A stretch of 60,688 nt of DNA from Acidobacteriota bacterium. GTDB taxonomy: Bacteria; Acidobacteriota; Blastocatellia; Pyrinomonadales; Pyrinomonadaceae. The stretch covers positions 1-60,688 of the forward strand of contig QHXN01000018.1 of assembly GCA_003222975.1 (NCBI GenBank), read 5' to 3'. The position numbers and the translations under genes are program-made. Below, one piece after another: positions 29,338 through 38,411 of the stretch. Under the pieces are notes generated by a model that saw only the letters and a program-made list of their open reading frames with translations, was not told the DNA's origin and did not search any database. How positions within the stretch are numbered: position 1 is the first letter of the stretch; each line of letters starts with the position of its first letter.

Positions 29338-30155
29338 GTCGAGGCCACATTCCCTACAGCGTCCCCCTCATCATCGGCCACCGCGGCTCGTCCGGCTACG
29401 CGCCTGAGAACACGCTCGCCGCATTCGACATGGCGGTTCAGGAAGGCGCGGACGGCATCGAGTTCGACGTTCGGCTCGCACGCGACGGCCTGCCCGTCGT
29501 CATCCACGACGCCTCGCTCGTGCGCACTGCGTATCTCGAACGCCTGGTCGAGGAGTTCGACTCCACGCTTCTGTCGAAGTTCTACGCGGGCGAGTGGTAT
29601 AACACTCGCCGCCCGAAGTTCGCGCGCGAGTCCTTCGCGTGGGAGCGAATCCCCACGCTCGCGCAGGTCTTCGAGCGGTACGGCGCGCACTACCTCTACG
29701 TCGAGATGAAGTGCGAGGAGCCTTCGCGCCGCGCGGGACTGGCGCGCGCCGTCGTCGGGCTGATGCGCGAGCACGGCCTCGGCGAGCGCGTCATCGTCAA
29801 GAGCTTCGAGCACGACTCGCTCATCGAGGTCAAGCGGCTCGCCCCGGAGGTTCGCACGGCCGCGCTCTTCGGGCGCAGTTGGCCGCGCCCGCTCGTCCCC
29901 GCCTCCAAAATCATCAGGGAAGCCGAGGCGTGCGGCGCGGACGAAATCTCCCTGCACCGCTCGCTCCTGCGTAAGACGACGGTCGAGGCCGCCCGACGCC
30001 GCGGCTTCGAGGTCGTCGTCTGGACTGCGAACTCGTCCGTCCTGCTGCGCCGCGCAGTCGCCTTGAACCTGCGCGCAGTCATCACAGACTACCCGCGCTA
30101 TCTGAAGGCCGTGCTCACACAGAAGCTCCTCCCGCGCGAAGGCGCGCACCGCTAA
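29334..30155 (+). CDS. Glycerophosphodiester phosphodiesterase family protein
   Basis: 273 residues; ATG 29334 overlaps the glgB stop (ATGA), indicating translational coupling. GDPD motifs are complete: GHRGSSGYAPENTLAAF, DGIEFDVRLARDGLPVVIHD with the metal-binding Glu/Asp and catalytic His, YVEMK near the middle, and WTANSSVLLRRAV near the end. It hydrolyses glycerophosphodiesters to glycerol-3-phosphate and an alcohol. No signal peptide is seen, so it is probably cytosolic. Confidence 0.9.
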
Positions 30156-30160
30156 ACAGC

Positions 30161-31060
30161 ATGAGCGCCGCCGAGCACACCGCCGAACGAATCTACGCGC
30201 GCCCGCCGAACTTCGCCGTTCACTACCGCGCGGGGCGGCGTTTGCGTTGGTCTGCCGGGCCGCGCACGGACTACGCTGCACTGCTCCTGCTCGGCGGCCA
30301 GATGCGCTGGCAGTCCTTGAATGATGTGACGGAAGAGTCCGGCTCGGTCTCCGCGTCCAGCTCAGTCTCCGCGTCCGGCGTGGTCTCCGAGGGTTCTGCG
30401 CTTTTGGCCGCGCCGGGTGACTCGATGAGCGCCGCGGCCAACGGCAGCGCCGAATTCATCCTGGTCACACTCGCGCCCCTCTTCGTCCTCGACTGTGCCG
30501 CGCGCGCGCGCCTCGCGCGCTCCGACTCGGTAGTCAGCTTCCGCGCGCACGCCGTAGAACGCGACGAGCGACTCGCGCGGCTCGCGCGCGACCTCGCGGA
30601 AGAACTGCTCGAAGAGTCAGCCGGTCAGGAGTTGGTCGTCGGCGCGCTCGTCGAGCACGCGCTCGTCCAACTACTCCGCCGCTACTCGAACGTCCGCCGC
30701 TCTGAGAACCTTGAGCTGTCGCGCGCCGGCCTCGTTGACCGACGCATCCGCCTCGCCGTCGAGCTGATGCACGCGCACCTCGACCGCGACCTCCCGCTCG
30801 AAGAGATCGCCGAGGCCGCGCACCTCTCGCCCTTCCACTTTGCTCGACTTTTCAAGAAGCTGACGGGCGCGACGCCGCACGCCTACCTCGCCTCTCTGCG
30901 CGCGGCGCGCGCCCGCGAACTGCTCGCCGGAACAGACCTCTCCGTCACCGAGGTCGGCGCGCGCGTCGGCTACATGAGTTCCAGCCATTTCGCCAAAGCC
31001 TTCCGCCAGGCCGCAGGCATCTCCCCGCGCGCCTACCGCAAGGCGCTCGTCGGCAGCTAG
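30161..31060 (+). CDS. AraC-family transcriptional regulator
   Basis: 299 residues. The C-terminal 100 residues form the double helix-turn-helix: LPLEEIAEAAHLSPFHFARLFKKLTG and VTEVGARVGYMSSSHFAKAFRQ, ending in the family's SPRAYRK. The N-terminal half is an effector-like domain interrupted by a Ser-rich stretch around residues 58-75. It follows the GDPD gene by 5 bp. The target may be the glycogen/GDPD run itself; this is inference. Confidence 0.88.
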   Translation: MSAAEHTAERIYARPPNFAVHYRAGRRLRWSAGPRTDYAALLLLGGQMRWQSLNDVTEESGSVSASSSVSASGVVSEGSALLAAPGDSMSAAANGSAEFILVTLAPLFVLDCAARARLARSDSVVSFRAHAVERDERLARLARDLAEELLEESAGQELVVGALVEHALVQLLRRYSNVRRSENLELSRAGLVDRRIRLAVELMHAHLDRDLPLEEIAEAAHLSPFHFARLFKKLTGATPHAYLASLRAARARELLAGTDLSVTEVGARVGYMSSSHFAKAFRQAAGISPRAYRKALVGS

Positions 31061-31082
31061 AGCGCATTACGTTGGAGAGCAC

Positions 31083-31155
31083 AGGTCAGTACCGCCTGCG
31101 GTAGCGGGCGGGCACTGTTACGACATCCGCCCGCTACCGCAGGCAGTACTGACCT
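31083..31155. repeat. Long dyad D2 (AGGTCAGTAC type)
   Basis: Two 29-bp arms (31083-31111 and 31127-31155) pair with one mismatch around a 15-nt loop. They contain CTGCGGTAGCGGGC and its complement. It lies between the AraC gene and the VWA gene. There is no heptad period and no T-tract. The remaining gap (31156-31335) holds an A-run near 31186 and no other recognisable feature. Confidence 0.8.
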
Positions 31156-31335
31156 ACTTCGCCGCCGTCCGCGTGCGCACCGCTTAAAAAAAATTTCTGC
31201 AAGAGTCTTCTTAACCCTCCGTTCAATCGGCAGAAAGCGACGGCCACGCACGCCGGCGCGAACGTCCGGGCGTTGACGTTGCAGCATTGAACGAAGCGAC
31301 TCCGGCAGAGAGATATGGCAGAAAGGAAGACGAGA

Positions 31336-32517
31336 ATGAGACGCATCTTTTTCAGCATCCCGACCGCGGTTTTAACCTTTGTCCTCGGCGTCGGCACAGT
31401 CCTGGCGCTCGTGAGAACCCCTGTGGCCGATCAGCCGCCTGTGCCCCCGAAGGCCGGCGGCGAGAAGACGCTTGAGATGGTCTTCGTCATTGACACGACC
31501 GGCTCGATGGGCGGGCTGATCGAGGGCGCGAAGCAGCGCGTCTGGGGCATTATCAACGAGGTCATGCGGACGCCCGCGCACCCTTCGGTGCGCGTCGGCC
31601 TCGTCGCCTACCGAGACCACGGCGACCAGTACGTCACGCAAGTCCTCCCGCTCACGAACGACCTCGACCGGGTTTACACCACTCTCATGGACTACCGCGC
31701 CGAGGGCGGCGGCGACACGCCCGAAGACGTGCGCCAGGCGCTCGCCGACGGCGTCGGCAAGGCGGGTTGGTCGAAGGCTTCCGCCAGCACTGCGCAGATA
31801 GTCTTCCTCGTCGGCGACGCCCCGCCGCACGACGATTACATGAACGAGCCTGACACGCTCGACACAACGGCCCAGGCCGTGAAGGCCGGGATGATCGTCA
31901 ACACCATCGAGTGCGGCGACGCCGCCGACACAGGCCAGGTCTGGCAGCGGATCGCGCGCCGCGGCGAGGGGCAGTTCTTCCGTATCGCGCAGGACGGCGG
32001 CGTCCAATCAATCGCCACCCCCTACGACGCGCGCCTCTCCGAACTCGGAAACCATCTCGGCTCGACCTTCACGGCTTACGGCGGCGGCGCGGGCACTGTC
32101 GGCATGAGCTACCGCGCCGAGGCCGCGAAGCGGCAGGCCGCCGCCGAGACCGTGGTCGTCACTGCTGCGCCCGCCGCGGCGCAGGCCGACCGCGCCGTCA
32201 ACAAGGCGCTCAACAAGGACGCATACGTCGGCGACCTCTTGCAGTCCATCGAGAACGGCTCGGTCAAGCTCGACGATGTCAAATCGGAAGACCTGCCCGA
32301 CGACCTGCAAAGGCTCTCGGCAGCCGACCGCAAGAAGGAGGTCGAGCGCCGACTCGCCGAGCGGCAGAAGATGCGCGACGAGATAGTCTCGCTCTCCAAA
32401 CAGCGCGACGAATTCATCAACGCCGAGCGCAGGAAACAGACCGGCGGCCAGAACGGCTTCGACTCGGCGGTCGCCTCCGCCCTGAAAGAACAATTGTCGC
32501 GCAAGGGCATCAAGTGA
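31336..32517 (+). CDS. Exported VWA-domain protein
   Basis: 393 residues from ATG 31336, which has AAGGAAG upstream; 31315 is a weaker in-frame start. An N-terminal membrane or signal segment (IFFSIPTAVLTFVLGVGTVLAL) is followed by a von Willebrand A domain with MIDAS-like VIDTTGSMGG, then LVAYRDHGDQY and GDTPEDV. The C-terminal 130 residues are Ala- and Lys/Arg-rich and probably helical (RKKEVERRLAERQKM). Ligand and partner are unknown. Its stop codon coincides with the start of element E8. Confidence 0.82.
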   Translation: MRRIFFSIPTAVLTFVLGVGTVLALVRTPVADQPPVPPKAGGEKTLEMVFVIDTTGSMGGLIEGAKQRVWGIINEVMRTPAHPSVRVGLVAYRDHGDQYVTQVLPLTNDLDRVYTTLMDYRAEGGGDTPEDVRQALADGVGKAGWSKASASTAQIVFLVGDAPPHDDYMNEPDTLDTTAQAVKAGMIVNTIECGDAADTGQVWQRIARRGEGQFFRIAQDGGVQSIATPYDARLSELGNHLGSTFTAYGGGAGTVGMSYRAEAAKRQAAAETVVVTAAPAAAQADRAVNKALNKDAYVGDLLQSIENGSVKLDDVKSEDLPDDLQRLSAADRKKEVERRLAERQKMRDEIVSLSKQRDEFINAERRKQTGGQNGFDSAVASALKEQLSRKGIK

Positions 32518-32655
32518 AAGGATGAAGGCGGAAGAGATGACGGGGCGACGGGGAGGAAGGGAGACGGGGCGAAGAACGCGGTATTCATCTCCCCGTCCCC
32601 GCGTCTCCCCGTCAACTTCACATCTCATCCTTCCGCCTTCATCCTTCATCCTTCT
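32517..32655. repeat. Composite heptad hairpin element E8 (GGATGAA outside, GACGGGG inside)
   Basis: Outer arms carry GGATGAA/TTCATCC heptads; inner arms carry GACGGGG-type and CCCCGTC-type heptads. Together they form a hairpin about 139 nt long with a tip near 32578. It begins at the VWA stop codon. The inositol synthase start lies about 100 nt further on and has its own Shine-Dalgarno. The two heptads used separately in other elements are nested here. Confidence 0.87.
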
Positions 32656-32756
32656 AATGAGCAATTCCCCGCCCTTATTCCGCAAGATTTGACAAGACTC
32701 GGCCCGCACGCCTCGGCTATCCTTCCTCAAACAATTTGAGAAGGAGACATTCCACA

Positions 32757-34079
32757 GTGACCACAGAGAAGAAGGGCGTCCGCGTCGAACCGGCGAAAGG
32801 GAAACTCGGCGTGCTGCTCGTGGGCCTGGGCGCGGTCAGCACGACCTTCATCGCGGGCGTCGAGGCCATCAAGCGCGGCCTGGCCGAACCCGTCGGCAGC
32901 CTGACGCAGATGGGCGCGATCCGCCTGGGCAAGCGCACGGAGAACCGCGTCCCGCTCGTCAAGGAGTTCGTCCCGCTCGCTGCGCTTGAAGACCTCGTCT
33001 TCGGCGCGTGGGACATCTTCCCCGACTCGGCCTACGAGGCCGCGATGACCGCGGGCGTGCTGGATAAGGAACTGCTCGCGCAGCTCAAGCCGCAGCTCCA
33101 GAAGATCAAGCCGATGAAGGCCGTCTTCGACCAGTCTTACGTCAAGCGACTCAACGGCACGAATGTCAAAGAGGGCGCGAACAAGCTGGAGTTGGCCGAG
33201 CAGCTCATCAGTGAGATCGCCGAGTTCAAGCGCAAGAACAAGTGCGCGCGCCTCGTCATGGTCTGGGCCGCCTCGACCGAAATCTTCTTGAAGCAGCACG
33301 CCGTTCACAAGACTTTGAAGTCCTTCGAGCAGGCGATGCGCGACAACCACCGCGCCGTCGCGCCCTCGATGATCTACGCCTACGCCGCCTTGAAGTCCGG
33401 CGTCCCGTTCGCCAACGGAGCGCCGAACCTGACCGTGGACACTCCCGCGCTCATGGAGTTGGCGACGGCGAACGGCGTGCCCGTCTGCGGCAAGGACTTC
33501 AAGACCGGCCAGACCTTGATGAAAACCATCCTCGCGCCCGGCCTCAAGTCGCGCATGCTCGGACTGCACGGCTGGTATTCGACGAACATCCTCGGCAACC
33601 GCGACGGCGAAGTCCTCGACGACCCCGAGTCTTTCAAGACCAAAGAGGAGTCGAAGCTTTCAGTCCTCGAATACATCCTCCAGCCGGATGTTTACCCGCA
33701 GCTCTACAAAGACTTCTCGCACGTCGTCCGCATCAACTATTACCCGCCGCGCGGCGACAATAAGGAAGGCTGGGACAACATAGACATCTTCGGCTGGCTC
33801 GGCTACCCGATGCAGATCAAGATTGACTTCCTCTGCCGCGACTCCATCCTCGCCGCGCCCATCGTCCTTGACCTCGCGCTCTTCCTCGACCTCGCGCAGC
33901 GCGTCGGCATGCGTGGGATACAGGAGTGGCTCTCCTTCTACTTCAAGTCGCCGATGACCGCGCCCGGACTCTACCCGGAGCACGACATCTTCATCCAACT
34001 GATGAAGCTCAAGAACACGCTCCGACACCTGCGCGGCGAAGACCTCATCACGCACCTCGGCCTCGAATACTACGACTAA
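32757..34079 (+). CDS. ino1: Inositol-3-phosphate synthase
   Basis: 440 residues from GTG 32757, which has AAGGAG 9 nt upstream. NAD-binding VLLVGLGAVSTTFIAGVEA at the N-terminus, followed by the family's characteristic core (GVPVCGKDFKTGQTLMKT, GWYSTNILGNRDG, ESKLSVLEYIL). It converts glucose-6-phosphate to inositol-3-phosphate, the first step for inositol lipids or inositol osmolytes. It is a single-gene unit: element E8 lies upstream and a GC-rich hairpin downstream. A TTGACA at 32689 has no matching -10 at normal spacing. Confidence 0.93.
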   Translation: MTTEKKGVRVEPAKGKLGVLLVGLGAVSTTFIAGVEAIKRGLAEPVGSLTQMGAIRLGKRTENRVPLVKEFVPLAALEDLVFGAWDIFPDSAYEAAMTAGVLDKELLAQLKPQLQKIKPMKAVFDQSYVKRLNGTNVKEGANKLELAEQLISEIAEFKRKNKCARLVMVWAASTEIFLKQHAVHKTLKSFEQAMRDNHRAVAPSMIYAYAALKSGVPFANGAPNLTVDTPALMELATANGVPVCGKDFKTGQTLMKTILAPGLKSRMLGLHGWYSTNILGNRDGEVLDDPESFKTKEESKLSVLEYILQPDVYPQLYKDFSHVVRINYYPPRGDNKEGWDNIDIFGWLGYPMQIKIDFLCRDSILAAPIVLDLALFLDLAQRVGMRGIQEWLSFYFKSPMTAPGLYPEHDIFIQLMKLKNTLRHLRGEDLITHLGLEYYD

Positions 34080-34114
34080 CGTCTCGGCCCTCTCATGCGC
34101 CCGGATTAACTCAA

Positions 34115-34148
34115 GGCGGGAGCGCCCCAGCGCGGCGGCGCTCCCGCC
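34115..34148 (+). terminator. GC-rich hairpin after ino1, without T-tract
   Basis: A perfect 12-bp stem (34115-34126 with 34137-34148) with a 10-nt loop, followed by CTCCTGTG. It may stop or pause transcription or protect the mRNA 3' end. The missing T-run makes intrinsic termination uncertain. Confidence 0.5.
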
Positions 34149-34355
34149 CTCCTGTGCGTCAACTGAAGGACACGCTTTGCTACGCCGCTCGTCAGGTAAT
34201 TGACATTTCGGTGTGGCGAAACGCTCTTTCCCCATCTTCATTTTATTGAATTGAACCTTTTATTGTCAGCCCGGCGCTGCCGTAAAATGTCACGCGCTGC
34301 CGCCGCCGAGGTTGTCCGGCCCACGAAAAAAGTTTCCCCGCTCGCATATTTTGTG

Positions 34356-34384
34356 GTGACAAAAAGCTCGTTGTCGTATATATA
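34356..34384 (+). promoter_or_regulatory. Candidate promoter of the Clp-type AAA+ gene
   Basis: GTGACA (34356-34361), a 17-nt spacer and TATATA (34379-34384) lie in an AT-rich island (34183-34400), unusual in this GC-rich window. Transcription would start near 34391, giving a leader of about 200 nt. Confidence 0.5.
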
Positions 34385-34390
34385 GTGCTC

Positions 34391-34593
34391 TCGTTCCGTA
34401 AGCGCAGCCGCCCCCCGGCCAGCGCCGTCAGGCAAACCACGTCTTTAACTATTCATCTAAGAAGTGCGGTTCGCTCTTTGCATGGAGCAGACGCGGGGTG
34501 CGGCCACAAGGGCCGGGAGCCGCCGACCGAGGCGGCCCGCCACAAGCCTACGGCCGGCGCGCCCGCGTTGCTCTCCGCAAAGGAGGACGAGCC
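34391..34593 (+). promoter_or_regulatory. Long, structured 5' leader of the Clp-type AAA+ gene
   Basis: Nested stems can form: CGCGGG 34492-34497 with 34562-34567, CGGCC 34501-34505 with 34552-34556, and GCCGCC 34519-34524 with GGCGGC 34531-34536. ACAAG occurs on both sides of the inner stem in internal-loop positions. A strong Shine-Dalgarno (AAAGGAGG) follows. This may be a regulated leader; no known riboswitch class could be assigned. Between ino1 and this leader (34149-34355) nothing else is recognised. Confidence 0.35.
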
Positions 34594-35799
34594 ATGGTTG
34601 CAACGATGGAAAGAGAAAAGATCAACGTTAATACGGTTCTGCTCGACCCCGACCAGAAAAGCCCCCGCGCGCAGGAGTTCGAGGAGAAGCTCGCGGCGCG
34701 CATCGTGGGCCAGGAGCGCGCGGTGCGCCGCATGAGCGGCCTCTACCAGATTTTCCTCGCCGGGATGAACCCGCCGAACCGCCCCGTCGGCACGATGCTC
34801 TTCCTCGGCCCGACGGGGTCGGGCAAGACGCGCGTCGTCGAGGCCGCGGCGGAAGTTCTCTTCGGCGACCCCAACGCGGTCATCAAGATTGACTGCGCCG
34901 AGTTCCAGCACTCGCACGAGATCGCCAAGCTCATCGGCTCTCCGCCGGGCTACCTCGGCCACCGCGAGACCTCGCCGATGCTCACGCAGGAGAACCTCGA
35001 CCGCTACCACAACGAGGAGAGCAAGCTCTCGCTCGTCCTCTTCGACGAGATCGAGAAGGCTTCCGACAGCCTGTGGCAGCTCCTCCTCGGCATCCTCGAC
35101 AAGGCCACGCTGACTTTGGGCGACAACCGCCGCGTGGACTTCTCGAAAACGATGGTCGTAATGACCTCGAATCTGGGGGCACGCGAGATGTCGGAGTTGA
35201 TCTCCGGCGGCATCGGCTTCGCCCCGGCGAAGGGCGGGAAGAACCCGAACGACACGGAAGTAGACCAGAAGATTTACCGCACGGCGGTCGAGGCGGCGCG
35301 GCGTAAGTTCTCGCCGGAGTTCATGAACCGCATTGACAAGGTGGTCGTCTTCCGCTCTCTGAAGGAGCACCACCTGAGGCAGATTCTCGAACTGGAACTC
35401 CAGGCCGTGCAGGATCGCATCATGAAGTCTGCCGGGACGAAGTTCATCTTCCAATGCTCGGACACGGCCAAAGGCTTCCTGCTCGAAGAGGGGATTGACT
35501 TCAAGTACGGCGCGCGCCACCTGAAGCGCGCCATCGAGCGCTTCCTCGTCTATCCCCTGTCGAACCTCGTGGCGACCGAGCAGGTCGGCCTGGGCGACCT
35601 CGTCCACGTTGACTTCGACGAAGGGCGCGGCAGGCTCACCTTCTCGAAGCGCTCCGGCGGGGCGCTCATCGCCGACGCGCCGGAGTTTGAAGACGAGACC
35701 GACAAGCCGGCAGCCAAGTCGGGCGGAGCCGCCGTCCAACTCCCGCAGGCGAAGGCCGCGCGCAAGAGTCAGAGCCGCGGCGATAAAGTCGAGGGCTGA
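34594..35799 (+). CDS. Stand-alone ClpB/ClpC-type AAA+ ATPase (single D2-like module)
   Basis: 401 residues from ATG 34594. Only one AAA+ module is present: Walker A GPTGSGKT at residues 72-79, Walker B LVLFDEIEKA at about 147-156, sensor-1 MTSNLGAREMS, an arginine-finger region FSPEFMNRIDKVV, then a ClpB D2-small-type C-terminal domain. Clp/Hsp100 proteins usually carry an N-domain and two modules (more than 800 residues). The absence of Clp N repeats, zinc finger and coiled-coil M-domain makes this a short form. It has its own promoter, leader and terminator. It may unfold proteins; partners are unknown. Confidence 0.85.
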   Translation: MVATMEREKINVNTVLLDPDQKSPRAQEFEEKLAARIVGQERAVRRMSGLYQIFLAGMNPPNRPVGTMLFLGPTGSGKTRVVEAAAEVLFGDPNAVIKIDCAEFQHSHEIAKLIGSPPGYLGHRETSPMLTQENLDRYHNEESKLSLVLFDEIEKASDSLWQLLLGILDKATLTLGDNRRVDFSKTMVVMTSNLGAREMSELISGGIGFAPAKGGKNPNDTEVDQKIYRTAVEAARRKFSPEFMNRIDKVVVFRSLKEHHLRQILELELQAVQDRIMKSAGTKFIFQCSDTAKGFLLEEGIDFKYGARHLKRAIERFLVYPLSNLVATEQVGLGDLVHVDFDEGRGRLTFSKRSGGALIADAPEFEDETDKPAAKSGGAAVQLPQAKAARKSQSRGDKVEG

Positions 35800-35824
35800 A
35801 CCGCGGCCTTGCCGAAATCACACG

Positions 35825-35864
35825 AAAGCCGGGAAGAGTCTAATGCTCTTCCCGGCTTTTCTTT
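35825..35864 (+). terminator. Terminator between converging Clp-type and HEAT-repeat genes
   Basis: A 14-bp perfect stem AAAGCCGGGAAGAG (35825-35838) with its complement (35846-35859) and a 7-nt loop, followed by TCTTTCTC. In the convergent gap it can serve both strands, better on the plus strand. Confidence 0.8.
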
Positions 35865-35898
35865 CTCGACGCTGCTCCTCGCCTCAGCCGCGCGCATT

Positions 35899-36813
35899 TC
35901 AACCCGGACGTTTCGCGCTCTGCGGGTCAAACTTGAGCAGCGCCTCGAAGGCCGTGCGCGCGAGGTATGGGTCTTTGGCCGTGAGGGCGGCGCGCAGCGC
36001 GGGGGCCGACCGTAAGTCGCCGATGAGGCCGAGCGAGCGAGCGGCCTCGCGCCGCACGTCATCTGGCGCACGCTCGTCCGACAGCACCGCGACGAGCGCG
36101 GGCACAGCGTCGCGGCTCTTTATCTGTCCGAGCGAGACGGCGGCGGCGCGGCGCACGAACTCGTCCTCTTCCACATTGCGTCGCCGGACGCGGCTTATAA
36201 GACCAGAAGCAGGGTGTCGGCGTGAGAGTGCGCCCGTGAGCGAGGGGACGGCGGAGGCGTCGCCGATCTCTCCGAGCGCGACCGCGGCGGCCCCGCGCAC
36301 GGAAGGCTTCTTGTCCGACTCGACCGCGGCGACGAGCGCGCTGACGCCCGCAGGGCTGCGCGTCAGGCCGAGCGCGTAGGCCGCCTCGCGCCGCACGAAC
36401 TCGTCGCGGTCGCCTAGGAGCGGCAGGACGAGCGACGCGGCTTCGCCCGCGCCGAGCGAGAGGACGGCGCGTGCCGCGGTGGCGCGGACGATGGCCGCCG
36501 GGTCGCCCAGCGCCGCCGCCGCGGCCCTCGAACTTTCGGGACGCTGCATAGCGCCGAGATGCATCAGCGCATCGCGGCGCTCCTCGACATCGGCGGACGA
36601 GAGCTTCGCCTTCAGGGCCTGGATTTCGCGCTGGAGCGGAGTGAGTTCCGTCTGCGGCGGGGACGGCGGAGTCGTCAGTCGCGCGGTCGCGCGAGACGCC
36701 GCGAGCGGGGCGACGAAGGTCAGAGAAAAAAGGATGGCGAGGCCGAGCGCGAGGGGCGGGCGCGCGGCGAAAGGCGGCTTCAATTCGCGCCGGGCGGCGC
36801 TCGCTCGTCTCAT
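35899..36813 (-). CDS. Exported HEAT-repeat protein
   Basis: About 304 residues from ATG 36813, which overlaps the stop of the preceding small gene (ATGA). A signal or anchor segment (LALGLAILFSLTFVAPLAA) is followed by about six HEAT/PBS-lyase-type repeats with the recurring pattern VRREAAxALGxI (for example FVRREAAYALGLTRS, VRGAAAVALGEIGD). Such solenoids bind proteins; the ligand is unknown. The open frame upstream of 36813 belongs to shadow sequence. Confidence 0.78.
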   Translation of the reverse strand: MRRASAARRELKPPFAARPPLALGLAILFSLTFVAPLAASRATARLTTPPSPPQTELTPLQREIQALKAKLSSADVEERRDALMHLGAMQRPESSRAAAAALGDPAAIVRATAARAVLSLGAGEAASLVLPLLGDRDEFVRREAAYALGLTRSPAGVSALVAAVESDKKPSVRGAAAVALGEIGDASAVPSLTGALSRRHPASGLISRVRRRNVEEDEFVRRAAAVSLGQIKSRDAVPALVAVLSDERAPDDVRREAARSLGLIGDLRSAPALRAALTAKDPYLARTAFEALLKFDPQSAKRPG

Positions 36814-37076
36814 ACGCGGGCGGGGTAGCTCATCGCGGCGCGGCGCTCGGCGCGGCGGCGCACGGACTCCCACTCGAAAGCCTGCCGCGCGCGCAAGTTC
36901 TCTTTCGAGTCCGCGAGGAGCGACACGAGTTCGTCCTCCCACGCGGACGGCATGGACGCGGCGCGGCGCATCGTCTCCATGATGGAGACGTAGTCGAGGA
37001 CTTCGTTGACTTCCGTTTCGCTCAGGTGTTCGAGCTTGAGCGCGAGGCGCTGGCGCTCCGTGATCCGCTTAGCCAT
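36810..37076 (-). CDS. Small hypothetical protein coupled to the HEAT-repeat gene
   Basis: 88 residues from ATG 37076, preceded by AAGGGAG. Highly charged and probably helical: KRITERQRLALKLEHLSETE then EVLDYVSIMETM. The SETEVNEVLDYVSIM stretch resembles DUF2281-like antitoxin helices but is too short for assignment. No toxin lies beside it. Its stop overlaps the HEAT gene start by 4 nt, so the two are translated together. Confidence 0.6.
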   Translation of the reverse strand: MAKRITERQRLALKLEHLSETEVNEVLDYVSIMETMRRAASMPSAWEDELVSLLADSKENLRARQAFEWESVRRRAERRAAMSYPARV

Positions 37077-37486
37077 CGGACGGCTCCCTTCGTGCGAAGC
37101 CGGACGGCCAACCGCGGTCAACTCGGCGTCGGTGCGGAGCGGACGAGGGCGGGTGTGCCGTCGGCGTTCGGCTGCGGCGCGGCTTGTGCGCGCGCTGTTG
37201 TGTCACTCACTTCGGTTGTTCGAGTCTCCTGGATTAGCAAACTCTTTATCTTTAACCCGCGAAGTTCAACGGCCCGCAGAAGGGGGCATACGAACCGGAC
37301 TGCGTCTCCGACTGACGGAGGGGGGCGGCACAGTCTGAACCGGCCCCGACTTCCATCCCTTTGGTTGTTAGCTTAGCGTTTAGAGAAGCCCTCGCGTGGC
37401 TTCTAGCGGCGAAATATACACGAGACGTGCAAGGGGCGCAAGGTTAAGTTTGTGTGGAAAGTTTAGAGCGGCGCGTGCGTGCCGCT
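37077..37486. other. Gap upstream of the HEAT-repeat pair
   Basis: About 410 bp with no convincing coding region. It holds a small hairpin AGAAGCC-GGCTTCT (37384-37404), possibly the 3' end of the J-protein transcript, and an AT-richer patch near 37230-37260 where a minus-strand promoter for the HEAT pair could lie. Neither is certain. Confidence 0.35.
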
Positions 37487-38296
37487 TCAGTCTATCTTGG
37501 AGGCGACCGTGTGCATCGTGTCAACGATGAGGACGGCGATGGGCGGATAGAAGAGGAGGTCGAGGCGGAAGTGCTGGCCGAAGAGGTATGGCAGGTCGTT
37601 GAAGATCGTGACGTAGTGCGCGTGCGAGCCGACGAACAAACCCGCGGCGAGGCTCGCCGAGTAGCCGAGGATCAGAAACGTCGAAGCCGTGAAGCGCGTG
37701 AAAGGCTTTTCGGGTTTGGAGTCGTCGGCGTTGATGATCGAGTCGTGGATGGACTTGGGCTGGTAGGTGTAATGATCGAAGCTGGCCTTGAGGCGCACGG
37801 CCAGGTGCCACAGGCCGATGGCGAAAAGCGCGATCATCACGCCGCGCCCGAACAGGCTGAAGTTGTCCCAGAGCCGCGGCTTGAACGTGGCGACGAAGAA
37901 GGTTGAAAGAAAGAGCGTGACGGTCGTGAAAACCGCCTGCTGGAGCGCGAAGTTCTCGCGGCGGTCGGCCTCGATTAGCTGGTCAACTTTGCGGTCGTAG
38001 TATGCCTGTATCGTCACGCGTCGCAGGCGCTGCGCGTGCGGGTTGTTCGAGTGGAAGACCGAACCGCCGAAGTCGCTGCTGTGAACCCTCTTGAATTGCG
38101 AGTCGTAGTAGGCGCGCTCGTGCGGGTCGCTCAGAGTGCGGTAAGCCAGGGCGATGCGTGCGAACTCGCGCGCCGCCGCCTCAGTCCCGCCTTTCACGTC
38201 CGGGTGGCTCTCGCGCGCAAGCTTCCGGTACGCCGACTTGATTTCCGCCGCCGACGCCGTCCGCTTGACCTTTAAAACTTTGTAGTAATCAACCAC
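37487..38296 (-). CDS. Membrane-anchored J-domain (DnaJ-like) protein
   Basis: About 269 residues from GTG 38296 (VDYYKVLKV), preceded by GGAAAAG; GTG 38332 is the alternative. The first 70 residues form a J-domain with HPD (ARESHPDVKGG) and closing YYDSQF. Then come a charged linker and three to four membrane helices (about 125-260). The Gly/Phe and zinc-finger regions of DnaJ are absent, making it a type III J-protein that may recruit DnaK to the membrane. Confidence 0.8.
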   Translation of the reverse strand: MVDYYKVLKVKRTASAAEIKSAYRKLARESHPDVKGGTEAAAREFARIALAYRTLSDPHERAYYDSQFKRVHSSDFGGSVFHSNNPHAQRLRRVTIQAYYDRKVDQLIEADRRENFALQQAVFTTVTLFLSTFFVATFKPRLWDNFSLFGRGVMIALFAIGLWHLAVRLKASFDHYTYQPKSIHDSIINADDSKPEKPFTRFTASTFLILGYSASLAAGLFVGSHAHYVTIFNDLPYLFGQHFRLDLLFYPPIAVLIVDTMHTVASKID

Positions 38297-38411
38297 GGCG
38301 CTTTTCCGAACGACTCCGCGGCCAGCGGACACGCACGGGAAGGAATGCTAAAGTGCCGACCGCCGACGGGTGGGAGGCATCTCCGTCGGCGTCACTATAG
38401 CATTATTTTGT

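Noticed and set aside
32689..32723. TTGACA box upstream of ino1 as a promoter
   Set aside because: The nearest TATCCT is 23 nt away; no -10 at 16-18 nt spacing.
34490..34576. Known riboswitch (ZTP- or c-di-GMP-like) in the Clp leader
   Set aside because: A CCGGGAGCCGCC stretch resembles part of the ZTP consensus, but the remaining conserved segments are missing. Kept only as a structured leader.
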